Below, piece by piece: positions 26,801-39,307 of a DNA stretch of 64,000 bases. The notes beneath the pieces were generated by a model. It did not search any database, was not told where the DNA came from, and saw only the letters and a program-made list of their open reading frames with translations. Source of the DNA: Chrysomallon squamiferum (lineage: Eukaryota; Mollusca; Gastropoda; Neomphalida; Peltospiridae). Position 1 is the first letter of the stretch; each line of letters starts with the position of its first letter. Location of the stretch: NCBI GenBank assembly GCA_012295275.1, contig CM022678.1, positions 177,586-241,585 on the forward strand, written 5' to 3'. The position numbers were made by a program, and so were the translations under genes.

Positions 26801-28705
26801 TCTTAAATAGATGTATGACAGAGTTTTTAAAACTTATGTAACTTACTTTTCTATGGAACTTAACCAATAACAGTTTCACAGCTTTTTCTTTGACTTCCTT
26901 GTTGTTTTTCTCTTTGTTTATCATGTCAGCCAACAGACAGGCAATGTTCATGTTATCTGAATAAATAGAAAGACATAACAAGTGGGAAAACAGAGTCAAC
27001 TTCATCTCCTTTTTATACTGTAACAATTGTTTCAGTATGGTAGCACTGTCTGTTTTTGAACATGCTGCTGCACTGAATGTATCAAATGTTGGAATGACAC
27101 CTGATTCTAGCAAAAGTTTCACAACATATTCATCACCAAACAAACAAGAAATATCCAAAAGTTCTTTTTTCAGATATGTGTATTTCATTTTACATAGATT
27201 TTCTGCCAAAAATCTTGACAATGTCCTTAGTCCATTAACAATACACTCACTTGGAACAGATGTTGAATTTATTAATTTCTTTTCAACTTTTAAATCACTA
27301 TCAAGAAGAGATGGTCTATTGCTGAATATTTCATTAGCAATGTTTATATATATGAATGATACATAAACAGTTTGAAAGTTTTTTTCAGAAACATCTATAA
27401 ATTGTCTCCGAAATACATCTTGATGAATTCCACGTAGTCTTTGATGCAGTATTTCAGGTGTTTTGCCATAAAAGTGTTTTTCCTCTGTCATATACTTCAC
27501 AAACTCTTCATCTTTCAGTGACGGATGTGAAATAATTTTTCTGAAATTGTCTGATGCCAGCAAATCAGTAAATCTGCGAGCAAGAACATCAAAGCAGTCA
27601 GGTGTCACAGTCATTGTAATGTGACTTTTGTTAGACACTCCAGGTGTCACAACATATTCTAACAACATGGAGACAGGGCACACTTCTAGCAACTCTGCTG
27701 CTTTCTCTGGAAAGTCTGATGAAAAGATCAGAAACACAGAGTCAAACATTGACTGATGAATAAATGTGTATTTATTGTCACAGCAGTTCAAGTAGGTACC
27801 GCACATTACATCAGCTGTTTTCTTTATATCTGTGAGATCTGTGTTTTTTACACTCTGACAGACTCGCTCTAGCAGCCTTATTAATTTCATTATTTCACTG
27901 TCAGTGTCATTTTTAAATGGGTCCAGTGAATCAATGTTGAGACTGCCTTGCTGAAACATGATCAGCAGTAGAACCAGGTAATTAATCTGTGAAGATTTAT
28001 CATTTTTCAAATTTTCCAGCCCTTGTCTCAGATAGTCTACAGGTTTCTCAAAAAACTTGACTCCTCTTTTTTGTGCATCACTTGAAGTAACATAATAAAC
28101 ACACACCTGAGGAAATCCTAACTCTTTACATGAATTGCAAATAACACAACACCTTATATCAGTTTTATCCATTGTAACATTCTTTTGTTCAAGGTATCTG
28201 TTTAGAATTTCTTCTTTTTCATCATCATCCAGACAACAATCATCACTCTGCAGACCAAGAACATGTTTCTCCTTAAACAGACCAAATTCCTTCAAACTAG
28301 TTTCACTTTCTGAAAATATTTGTTTTCTTAAAGTAATAATGCATTTCAGAGAACCTTCCTGAACAAGATTCCAGATCACTGGAAATTTGAGTTTCCATGA
28401 TTCTATAAAATCTGAAACAAGATTAGTCTTACCAAATATATCATCAATGAGAACAACACATTTCTTATTTTCAGATAGAGAGATGCCACTGAAACCAGTG
28501 TGATGAGTCAGCAAGTAAGATTCTCTTTTTTCTTCATTTTCTATCTGTCTCATCATTCTCAAAGCAAGAGTTGTCTTTCCTGAACCTGGACTTCCTACTA
28601 CAATCACAACACCGTTCTGCTTCAAAAGTTCAACACCTCTTTTCTCTGCTCTTGTTTCAACATAGACTCTCCAGTCAACTGAGTTTAACACTGACCTGGT
28701 ACACT
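23820..28705 (-). CDS. Exon 7 of copy B: NTPase, helical middle, ankyrin array
   Basis: The exon starts after the acceptor TGATACAG, in phase with exon 6, and is open for 4886 nt. Visible motifs: VETRAEKRGVELL before the P-loop, Walker A GSPGSGKTT, Walker B VVLIDDIFGKTN, then LKCIITLRKQIF, the arrangement of nSTAND3 domains. Ankyrin repeats begin near 26390 with ALHFSVQRGDLYMTKSLI. The common repeat reads NSVLHLAAECGNIEIVTALI followed by EKGVDVN. Every second repeat carries a longer acidic/aromatic loop (such as NYDEDELDPFVNDEK). The stop is at 23820-23822, in a spot where a 5-nt deletion has broken the next repeat. Confidence 0.9.
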
Positions 28706-28957
28706 CTGTATCACAGCATTAAAAAACAAACCATCTATTATTAATTATTTTGAACATATTTTACCATTTAGATATAAAAAATATAATTTTTAACTGGGTA
28801 TCAGAGGTGAACTTCTTAAAAGAAAAATGCAATAGTTTGTTTCATAAGTTGAGTTCAGCAGAATTTAATGAAGCTAAAACGTTGTCACAATTTTAGATGG
28901 TGTAAAAGTAACGAGATGATTATTTTGTTATTTATGAATATCTTTGGAAATTGTACA

Positions 28958-28997
<40 letters not shown>

Positions 28998-31900
28998 TAC
29001 CTTTGATATTGGATGCTTTCACATCAGTCTTTGCTGAAATAGTATAATAATAAAACAAGTAAGTTTGTGTTATTGATGATAAGTAAAAGAAATGATTAAA
29101 GTGATCTGTACAATTACTCTGCATTTTATTAATCAGTAAACATATAACATTATTATTAAATCTTTGTTATTTATTTTACTACAGTTTTTACTACTATTAC
29201 TAAAACTACTGCTGTTGTTTCTTATCACTAATGCTATTTATTGTTATTGTTTATATTATTATTACTATTATTACAATTATTATTATTATTATTATTGTTG
29301 TTGTTGTACCTTCTTGTGTATATTAGTATCCACATATAATAATAATAATGACAGGTAGATAGTCTTGTTTAATTCATGTATATATTAACAGTTTAAGATT
29401 AAACTCTAGTTCAGTTCAGCATACATAAACTGTGTCACTGTCTGAACATATTTGTGTGTGTGCAATGCATATCTGCATATATACATGTGTGTGTATGTAT
29501 GTGTTCAGTGTAAGTGTTATATAGGTATATATTTAAATATGTTGTATATATTGGGTATATATCTGTATGAGCATCTTACTCTGTTGTTCAGGTCACAATG
29601 ATAGAAATGTACTAATGACTACTGTGGTGTGTATTCTGTTATTTATTAAGCAGGTAGAAAAAAGGAAACTTTCAGTTTTTAACTTACTGGTGTTAATAAC
29701 TTGATTTCCAAACACAACATTCCTACAATTAGACACAGCCTGGTAAGTCTGAACTGTGCTGATGTTTACACTGTGCTCTACCACTGGTTGAGTTCTTCCA
29801 GTATCTTTGTAAACAGAGCAAAATAAATTATTTAAATTAACAATTTAAAATAATAATTTCTAAAAACAATATATCTACTTGTAGAGATATGTCACTGTAC
29901 ACTATGCAGTCTGTCCTAACAGTATTTCTGAATATAACAATACATTTTTTTTTTTTTTTAAATATGTATAATATTGTTATGAATATAAAAGAAAAAATTG
30001 TCACGTTTCAAAGCCTAACAAAAATTAAACCAAAATATAAACACGAATTGAAATATTTCATTATTAAAGATACAAATAATTGTGTCGTACTCTCTGAGGA
30101 AGACATATCTGTAACGTTAGATGAAATTTGTGAACTCTTTTTTCTGTCTTTCATGTTGGTTGAGCTGTAAAAAATAATATAATGATTTTCAAAACAGAAG
30201 AAAGAAAAACAAAAATGTTCAATGTATTCTATTCACTGCTACATAAGATTAAGCAAAATTCAGATTAAAACAAATTGAAAAAAAAAATGAAACCCACTTC
30301 ATGGTATATTCTTTCTCATGAACAACAAGTGATATTTCATTTCAACCTACCCACAGACAGTACATACACTGCTAAAATGAAAATTGCTTTTGTTCCATAA
30401 ATATATTCCTGAAATATTGTTATAAAATATCAGAAGCTAAATAAGTTTTAATAAATGTCCTCATTTTCTAAACAGTGATGAGATTGTTATATAAAAATAG
30501 TCATGAAAAGACAATTAACACCTCACTGCTAATGAGAAAACTTGATACTGTTGTAATTAATTACTCTTACATCATATTATAATCAGTTCATTCGAAACAT
30601 TTTCTAACAATTAACTCATAACTATCACAAAGCATTTGTACGATGTTTTCTAAGTAGCAGTTTTGTAAATATAATAACTGTTCCAATAGTTATATTATCT
30701 GATACCTTAGTTTCAAAGTAAATGTAATAATTATCACAATATATGTACTATTTATAACAGTTTTATAATAAATATAATAATTATATAAATACTCATGAAA
30801 ACAATTTTAACAGTGTTGTTACTTCATTTTATTGCTTTTTTTCCTCTTTTCATGGGATGGTGATTCACCACTAGGGCCAGGTTCTGGGTCTGGGTTGCTG
30901 TGTTTCTCAGCTGTTCTGCTGCTTTGTCGAAGCGACATCGTCAACCTGAAACACACAGATTTACTAGTGCTATTCCAAGTTTACCTAACCATTGCACATA
31001 TACATGAAAGCAATACATTTCACTAAAATCACTGAAAATAACTAAATCTGTGAGATGTAAGAAAAGTCATACATAAAACACACATGTTGATCAGCCTGCA
31101 TACATGAAGGAAAGATGAAAACAAATTTTAAACATTCAACAGCAAAAACACAGGTAAAACTCAATTACATAAGTCAATTTTATCTTATTTACTGTGTGCA
31201 CACACTTTCATGTTTGATTTTCATTCATGCATATTATTTCTTGAAAAAGCATCTCTGGTAACATCATTTTAAATAATAATCTACAAAACAATCACAGCTG
31301 AATAAGTTCACATAGTTCTCGGTTCAGATTTATGCAGAACATCATATAAATAATACTACTAGAATCAATTCCACTCTTAGTGTTGTCTGTCCTCTTACTT
31401 TGTCATATAAGCAATACAAATATAAATATAACATGTGAACAGTTTTACCAAGTTATATTCTCACTTAGCTATACACTTAGTTTTGTGGATTGTACTAAAT
31501 TATTTTATATAAACAAAACAAATATAAATGTAACGTGAACACTTTTACTAAGTTATACTTTAAAGTTTTGTCAACTGTACTAAATTATGTTATAAAAATA
31601 TAAATATAATTGTATTCTTACTTATCAATATAACATAACATGTGAACAGTTTGACCAAGTTGTATTCTTGGTTTTGTGGATTCTACTAAATTATGTTAAG
31701 TATGTTACAGGCTGATTTTTAATCTGTCACTGACCATATTTCATGAGGATGCCACACATATTCATATCTCAAAATGTGGACTTCTTTCCTTTAGTCAGAA
31801 TGGGTGATGTGTGCAAGTTGTTCAGTTTGAAGTGTCTGACAGAAAAGTAGTAATAACAACCTGATGTGTTTTCTGTTATATATAAAACATGTAGAGAAAA

Positions 31901-34363
31901 AGAAAAGTTTCAGTTTTCAACTTGCAAATTAAATTATCTTCTACTCCTAAATGAACATTTGCACAGCAAGATATAAGATTCACTGTTTGTCGTACAAGCT
32001 GTATTATTTTATTAAATTTATAACTCACAAGCTTATTTTTGTTTTTAAATGTTTGTATCTGTAAGGACAGCATACAGTATTAATACAATCTATTATTTGT
32101 TAAAAGTATTACTAAATATAACAATATATGGTTTAAAAAATGTTTTATCTGATTAAGTGTAGGTGTATGAAATATACATTACTTTACAGTTTTAAAATGT
32201 ATAACAGAAAAACAAGAATAATTATAATAGTCATGATGAAATAATCAAACAGTAACCAGTGTGTGTTTTGCTTTACTGTGAAACAAAAAGGCCACAGAGA
32301 CTTTAAATTGCTAATTCATTATCAATATAAATTGAAAAAGTTTCAATTTAGTAATTCCGAAGATAGAATAAACAATATATTGAAAAAAGTGTATTGTTCC
32401 AAATGTAAACAATACTATTGTCAGTTTAGAATGTATCATTAATAAAGTAAACAATATATTGAAATATACTATTATTGCAAATACCAAAATTATTTTTTCT
32501 CTTTATAATTTTCTATCAAAAGTAAACAGTATTTTGAAATATTGAAATTTTGTCATCAGAATTCAGTTAAATAAGTGATAAAGAACTTTGTCTTATTGAA
32601 AGTGCGGACACACTTTCATCTTTGATTTTCAAACCTCACGCATATTATTTCTTGAAGAAACATTTTTCAGTTGAGATATAACATAATTTGTAAATAATAA
32701 TGTTTAAAACGTAGAACAATCACAGATGAGTCACTTCACAGTTCAGGATTCAGATTCATGCATGGATTCATATAAATAACATTAGAATCAATCTCAATCA
32801 ATCTTAGTCTTGTCTGTCTTATTAGTGAAATATGCTACATAAGCAATAAAATTATAATTTCTCATTAGTTTTACTAAGTTATAATTCTTTGTTTTGTCAG
32901 TGTACTAAATTATGTTGCAAAAATAATGCATAAATATAACTTCTGAATATTTTCACCAAGTTATATTTTTACTTATCAAAATAACATATCATGTGAATAG
33001 TTTTACTAAGTTATATTCTTAGTTTTGTCAACTGTACTAAATTATGTTATATGATACTCATAGTGATACTGTAGCTTTGTATACTGTAGTTTTTATTTTT
33101 TTAATGAAAATAAATTACAATTTTTTTTTTTAAATAATAAAAGGCTAATATTAATATGAGGATTTTTTAATACAAAAATGGATATGAAAGCAGTGTTCAC
33201 AATGCTGTTGATAAAAAAAACTTTGTAATTAATTACCTTGTTTCGGATTTCTTTTTTTTCTTGTTCTGATGTGGTGATGGGCTGACAGGGCCAGGTTCTG
33301 TGTCTGTGTTGCTGTGTTTCTCAGCTGTTCTTCTGCTTTGTTGAATAGTCAACCTGAAACACACATATTTACTACTGCTATTCCAAGTTTACCTGAACAT
33401 TACAAAGATATATGAAAGCTATCAACAGAACATTTCTCTAAAATCACTGAAAATTACTAATTCTGTGAGATTTAACTAAAGTCTGTGAAAATTACTGCAT
33501 TGACATTATTTTAGATTTGGTGACATCAACTTTCCATTTAATGTATTTTTCATACATAAAACACATATGTTGATCAGCCTGATACATGAAGAAAAGATGA
33601 AAACAAATTTTAAACACTTAACAGCAATAACACAGGTAAAATTCAGTTAAATAAGTGTCAACTTTATCTTATTTACTGTGTGTACACACTTTCATGTTTG
33701 ATTTTCATTCATGCTAATTATTTCTTGAAAAAGCATCTCTGGTAACATAATTTTAAATAATAATCTTCAAAACAATCACAGCTGAATGAGTTCACATAGT
33801 TCATGGTTCAGATTTATGCACAACATCATATAAATAATACTACTAGAATCAATTTCACTCTTTGTTTTGTCTGTCCTCTTACTAACTTTGTCATATAAAC
33901 AATACAAATATAAATATAACATGTGAACAGTTTTATCAAGTTATATTCTCACTTAGCTATACACTTAGTTTTGTGGATTGTACTAAATTATTTTATATAA
34001 ACAAAACAAATACTTATCAAAATAACATAACAGGTAAATAGTTTTACTAAGTTATATTCTTAGTTTTGTCAACTGTACTAAATTATGTTATATGATACTC
34101 ATAGTGATACTGTAGCTTTGTGTACTGTAGTTTTTATTTTTTTTATAAAAATAAATTATAAAAATATTTTTTTTATACAAAAATGGATATGAAAGCAGTG
34201 ATCACAATGCTGTTGATAAAAAAACTTTGTAATTAATTACCTTGTTTTGGATTTCTTTTTTTTCTTGTTCTGAGGTGGTGATGGGCTGACTGGGCCAGGT
34301 TCTGTGTCTGTGTTGCTGTGTTTCTCAGCTGTTATTCTGCTTTGTTGAAGAGACATAGTCAAC
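23820..34363 (-). CDS. nSTAND3-type STAND NTPase with ankyrin array, copy B (seven coding exons)
   Basis: Gene model joined by splice phase. Exons are 34241-34363 (ATG at 34356), 33237-33353, 30823-30945, 30091-30164, 29688-29804, 29001-29033 and 23820-28705. The first four junctions are phase 2 up to 30164 and the rest phase 1. The coding length is 5466 nt, giving 1821 aa. A shorter form starting at the ATG at 30154 would have 1699 aa. Order: three lysine-rich repeats, a Ser-rich linker, an NTPase (Walker A near residue 231, Walker B Asp-Asp near 281, RKQIF near 320), an alpha-helical middle of about 440 residues, then about 25 ankyrin repeats. STAND ATPases are signalling switches. With a repeat sensor the family resembles intracellular immune receptors, but no ligand or effector can be read from the sequence. 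The exon joins are inferred and not supported by transcripts. Confidence 0.75.
25372..25833 (-). repeat. Two identical 231-bp ankyrin units in tandem
   Basis: Positions 25372 and 25603 begin stretches that I read as identical for 231 bp (77 codons), one long-loop ankyrin repeat pair including NVRNCRGETPLFTSVNYD. Identity with no silent change indicates a very recent duplication or gene conversion, or an assembly duplication. Confidence 0.85.
28959..28996. repeat. (AAT)n microsatellite in an intron of copy B
   Basis: About 12 units, next to the 33-nt exon. Shorter than in copy A. Confidence 0.9.
29001..29033 (-). CDS. Exon 6 of copy B (33-nt microexon)
   Basis: Phase 1 on both sides, peptide KTDVKASNIK, acceptor CTATTTCAG, donor GTATTT. 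Identical in length to 10291-10323. Confidence 0.6.
29688..29804 (-). CDS. Exon 5 of copy B
   Basis: 117 nt, phase 1 in and out, acceptor TTTACAAAG, donor GTAAGT. Encodes TGRTQPVVEHSVNIST and NCRNVVFGNQVINT. Strongly conserved with copy A (11051-11167), with substitutions but no indels, as expected for coding. Confidence 0.75.
30091..30164 (-). CDS. Exon 4 of copy B (Ser-rich linker)
   Basis: 74 nt, acceptor TTTTTTACAG, phase 2 in and phase 1 out with donor GTACGA. Encodes STNMKDRKKSSQISSNVTD. The internal ATG at 30154 is the alternative start. Confidence 0.65.
30823..30945 (-). CDS. Lysine-rich exon 3 of copy B
   Basis: 123 nt, phase 2 on both sides, LTMSLRQSSRTAEKHSNPD then a KRKKSNK end. 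The donor is GTAACA, weaker than in the sister exons. If it is not used, translation stops at the TAA formed across it. That would give a short separate product, the main alternative reading. Confidence 0.55.
31926..31998 (-). pseudogene. Diverged relic of exon 5
   Basis: On the minus strand, ATAATACAG is followed by 73 nt encoding QTVNLISCCANVHLG then VEDNLI, recognisably like QTYQAVSNCRNVVFG then NQVI of the exon at 29688-29804. The donor has become GCAAGT. The flank beyond it (TTGAAAACTGAAAC) also matches the flank of the real exon. An older partial duplication of the gene's 5' half is the simplest reading. Confidence 0.55.
33237..33353 (-). CDS. Lysine-rich exon 2 of copy B
   Basis: 117 nt, phase 2 in and out. 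A near copy of the exon at 34241-34363 with 6 nt missing, which removes the ATG but keeps the frame (LTIQQSRRTAEKHSNTD). Same donor GTAATT and acceptor GTGTTTCAG. Confidence 0.6.
34241..34363 (-). CDS. Lysine-rich exon 1 of copy B, with the likely start codon
   Basis: Acceptor GTGTTTCAG and donor GTAATT. An ATG at 34356 opens MSLQQSRITAEKHSNTD, followed by EPGPVSPSPPQNKKKKK, ending in phase 2. The acceptor at the 5' side implies an upstream untranslated exon. The KKKKKSK run could be a nuclear localisation signal. Confidence 0.6.
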
Positions 34364-34663
34364 CTGAAACACACAGATTTACTACTGCTATTCCAAGTTT
34401 ACCTAAACATTACAAATATACATGAAAGCTATCAACAGAACATTTGTATAAAATCACTGGAAATGACTAAACCTGTGCAATGTAACAAAAATTACTGCAT
34501 TGCTATTAATTTAGGTTTGTGGACATCAGCTTTACATTTAACACATTTTTCATACTAAAAACACGTTGGTCTGTCTGCATACACAAAGAAATGTCAAAAA
34601 CTAATTCTAAACACTTAGTAACGATAACACAGGTAAAATCATGTCATCAGAATTGATTTAATG

Positions 34664-34742
34664 TAGTTCTATTACTTTGCATTGTTTTTATTTGTTATAA
34701 AATGTATATAATAATAATAATAATAACAGCAGCAGCAAAAAC

Positions 34743-34781
<39 letters not shown>

Positions 34782-35319
34782 CATAGTAATAATAATAATA
34801 ATAATGATTCAAAAGAAAAATGAAAAATAAGTGTAACTATTAGTTTAGAACTACATCGGTGCCAACTACGATCGGTAATTTCTTAGAAGCGAGTTCTTCC
34901 TCTTTAATTATTCTACTATTGATCAATAAGATCAGATATAAATAAATATCTTGATAAAATAAAATAAAATAAAATAAAATGAATACATAAATAAATAAAT
35001 GGAACTAAATTAAGTAATAAGATGGATAAAAATATGGGATTAGCTATTCATAGTTCATATGACTTATATTAGAATTATGACGATTATAATAATACTGATG
35101 ATGACGACGACAACAACAACAATAATGGATTTAGTCTAACTCTACTACTACTAATACTCTCACAACAACGGCTGATATTTCTATGCTGCATCTACAATTA
35201 CTGCTGCTGCCACTTCTACTACTGAAACTTCTACTATTGAACCTACTGCAACCATTACAAGAAGCACAAATATCATTATTATTACTACTGCCACAAATGT
35301 ATTTATTTATATATTAGAT

Positions 35320-35413
<94 letters not shown>

Positions 35414-36260
35414 TAATAATAATAACAACACAAACAAGAACATACTAATCCTATCGAGTGCATGTGTTATTTCTCTGACGATACTCACGTGACCAGTTTA
35501 TCAAGCTACAGCTAACACGTGACTGTTTGTTTCTTATGTAGTTCAGATAAAAACAGTGTATCACACGAGAACAAAGCTAAAGCTGGGTGTTACTTACAAC
35601 GATCTGACAAATTCATTGTAAATACAGTGTCTGCGCATAAGTGTAGAAATAAATAGAAAACGTGTGAAATTATTTAAACTGTGAAAAAATATAAATTTTC
35701 AATAACGATGATAAAGACAAACACATCAACAACCAAATTACTTCCAATAGACAAATAAACAAACAAACTCTTAAATAGAAAATAATACAATTATACGAGT
35801 AAATATTATTATTACGTTTTTATTAGCTAGTTCAATACACATGATTATAAATAAAACAACTTTATCTCAGAACACATTTTTCAAGTCAGGGTCTACATTA
35901 AATTTAATTCATGTCTATTTAGAAAACCTCACAACATAATGATCAGTGTCCTACCCACTTCCAGTTAAGTGATCCTATTTTTCTGTTGTATCGAAACAAA
36001 CGAACATATAAAAACACTGGAAATAATTACAGTGTCATGGTCAGTGTGTCACGTGTACATCAGTAGCAGCGAACATCTTTTTATCTTTACCTTTGTAGAT
36101 GAAAACAAATACACTAACAATTTATACACTAGTTGGAACATGTCATAGAAAAAGACGAACGTTACATTAGAAGAAAGGGATGAATGAAAAAACGACAAAA
36201 ATAAAAAATAAAAAAATAAAAAGGGAGGGAAGGAAGGAAGAAATAAATGTTTCATTTAAG
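34664..36260. other. Upstream region of copy B, candidate promoter
   Basis: 34664-35040 is homologous to 12970-13340, and 35440-36250 to 45450-45990. CACGTGAC motifs occur near 35486 and 35512. No TATA box can be assigned with confidence in such AT-rich DNA. Confidence 0.5.
35334..35411. repeat. (TA)n microsatellite
   Basis: About 38 uninterrupted TA units by direct reading. Confidence 0.97.
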
Positions 36261-36350
36261 ACTCACTGAACACATTTTATTTGCTGATTTGTGTGCTGCT
36301 AAGGACGGCTGAGATAAAACGAGATTCACTCTGTGTGTGTACATCTCACA

Positions 36351-36600
36351 TATACATACATACATACATACATACATACATACATACATACATACATACA
36401 TACATACATACATACATACATACATACATACATACATACATACAAACATACATACATACATACATACATACATACAAACATACATACATACATACATACA
36501 TACATACATACATAAATACATACATACATACATACATACATACATACAAACAAACATACATACATACATACATACATACATAAATACATACATACATACA
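36351..36600. repeat. (ACAT)n microsatellite, about 250 bp
   Basis: About 60 ACAT/TACA units with a few ACAA and AAAT variants. The long Y-I-H-T or C-M-Y-V ORFs on both strands are translations of this repeat. Confidence 0.98.
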
Positions 36601-36956
36601 TATATCTATGTATGTATGTATATATTCGTATTCGTATTCACCAAATTATTTGGATATTTAAAAGGACATTGTTAGTTCAGATTTTAGAACATATAACATT
36701 CATAGACATTTCTATCAGCACCTAAAGCAATTAACTGAATGCTCGATATACGTGATACTGATTTTGTTCTCACGAGGTAAAACTCAATGATCTAAAACTG
36801 AAAACACTAACAAAACAAAAAACATAATAATAATAATAATTCTACTAATAATAAAAACACCAGCAATACGAACAGCAGTGATAATTATAAATAAATAAAT
36901 AAAATTAATAAATAATAACTAAAACTGGAAAGTATTCCATCACTCTGAGTTTCCGA

Positions 36957-37008
<52 letters not shown>

Positions 37009-38503
37009 AGAGAGAGGCAGAGGGAGAGCGAGAGAGTAAAACAAAATGGAATACTTGCCAGGTTGTATATTTTCTAAGAAGGAGATAACAATCAGGCTTT
37101 GCTGTCGTGGAAACCAGGTTTCAGTTGTATGAGACAAACAAACAAATACGTGATCTAATATACCCGCTTGAAGAGAACTTTGACCGTCTCGTGATCGAGA
37201 TAACAGTCAGGTGAGGTATGCCAGCTTGAAAACATGTCCTTATTTGGTAAACTGATAATTACACACGTCAGTTAAAACGATTAATAATCAACAATACAAT
37301 TTTATCTTTTCGCTTTAACGTGAAATAAAACAGCCAGGTCCGGTTTTGCATAAATAACGGGTGGGTGTTCTATTTATACATTTACTTTTCACAACAACAG
37401 TTACCTGTAGCTACTACTACTACTACTACAATTACTATTACTTCTAATACTGCTACGGCTTTACTACCACTACTAACATCAATACCATTATTAGTATTAT
37501 AACTAATTTAACAACTGTTAGTACTCTGGATCATACTACTTCTGCTTCTACCACTACACCTACTGCTACTATTACTGCTACTGTTACCTGTACTGGCGTT
37601 GCTACCACTAACATTACTGCTACTACTGCTACTAATGCTATAGTTGTCAAAACTAATCATATTGCTACAGCTTTACTACTACAACTATTACTACTGCTAT
37701 TATAAGTACTATCACTATTACTGCTATTATACGTATAACAGCAGTTATTATGCTTTCTGCTACTACTACTGTTTTCTAATTTCAAATCACTTTATGATAT
37801 TTTATTTTTTAACACCGAAAATATCTTTGTTAAATCTACTTTGATTTAATTATGTATGTTCAACTCGTTTATAACTAGCTTATTAGTAAAACACGTGTTA
37901 GTGATAAGATGACCTACTAATCTTTTTTGTGAAGAGTAAAGTTTACTTTGCTGTCTTAAATGTTTTACCTTGAGATAAACTAAATATAATGCCAGCTTTC
38001 CACACACAGAAACACACACATACACATTCACAAACAGAAACACAAAAACAAACTAACTCTTAGAAAACATTAATAAATCAATCAATTAATTAGAACACAC
38101 ATGATTGTGTTAGAATAGTGGGGGCATATTTAATCTCAAATTATTTTATTTATTTATGTATGTATTTATTTAATTAATTATTTACTTATTTATCATCATC
38201 ATCATCAACATATATATATATATTCTGAATGTCCTTATTTTTGAGAAATTAAGAATTGACCATAAATGGAAATCACACACAGACGTACAGACATATGCAC
38301 AAAGAAACACAATCTTAAACGCATACACACACATAAATATAGAGACTTACAAACACATACATACATGCACACGGAGAAATACACACACATATACTGAAGC
38401 ATACACATACTCAGACACACATACATACACACACCCATACATAAGCACAGGGTCTTCTCTTACGTTTATTATTATTGTTGTTATTATTATCATTCTTATT
38501 ATA

Positions 38504-38554
<51 letters not shown>

Positions 38555-39240
38555 GTTATTATTATTATTATTGTTAATATTGAAATAAATAATCTTTAAT
38601 CATTGCTGGTATTGAAGATAATACTGGATACAGAGAAGGAAACAATCTTTGTTTAATCGATTAATATACTTTAAAATATTTCAAACACAATTAATTTAGT
38701 AGTACTAGTAGTAGCAGTCGTAGTCGTAGTAGTAGTAGTAGTTGTTGTTGTAGTTGTAGTAGTAGTAATAGTAGTAGTAGTAGTTGTAGTAGTAGTAGTA
38801 ATAGTAGTAGTAGTAGTAGTAGTGGTAATAATAATATAATAATAATTTCTTTATGGTCAAACTTTTCATTCTTTAATAATGTAAATGTAGTTATATTTTA
38901 CAGTAGTAATTTTCTACGAGTGGTTTGAAATTTTTGTTATCTCTGCTGAACTTGTTCTTCAAACACGAGTTGGTGATAACATGACCTACACATCTGCTTT
39001 ATCAGGTCTAAAGTTTGCTTAGTTGTCTAAATTTATTCAATATAGATAAAGATTACTTTCTACTACAAAGTCAACTTGAGAGAGAGAAAATAAACAAATG
39101 AACAAATAGAGAAATAAGTAAATAAAAAACTAACAAATAAATAAATAAATAAGAAAAAACTTAATAAATGTGTAAAAAGAAAACCATCTATTATTATAGT
39201 AGTATATTTTAAACAACACACTCACGCACACACACACATC

Positions 39241-39307
<67 letters not shown>

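Larger units (their letters stand above)
30496..34660 (-). repeat. Tandemly duplicated intron-exon block (lysine-rich exon units)
   Basis: Three lysine-rich exons lie at 30.9, 33.3 and 34.3 kb. Intronic stretches such as those around 31270-31500, 32690-32900 and 33770-33990 (shared motif AGAATCAATTCCACTCTTAG with variants) repeat between them. The two right units are the most alike. No equivalent exists upstream of copy A. Confidence 0.75.

Noticed and set aside
36252-36675. Six overlapping ORFs of Y-I-H-T and C-M-Y-V repeats
   Set aside because: Translations of the (ACAT)n microsatellite in all frames.
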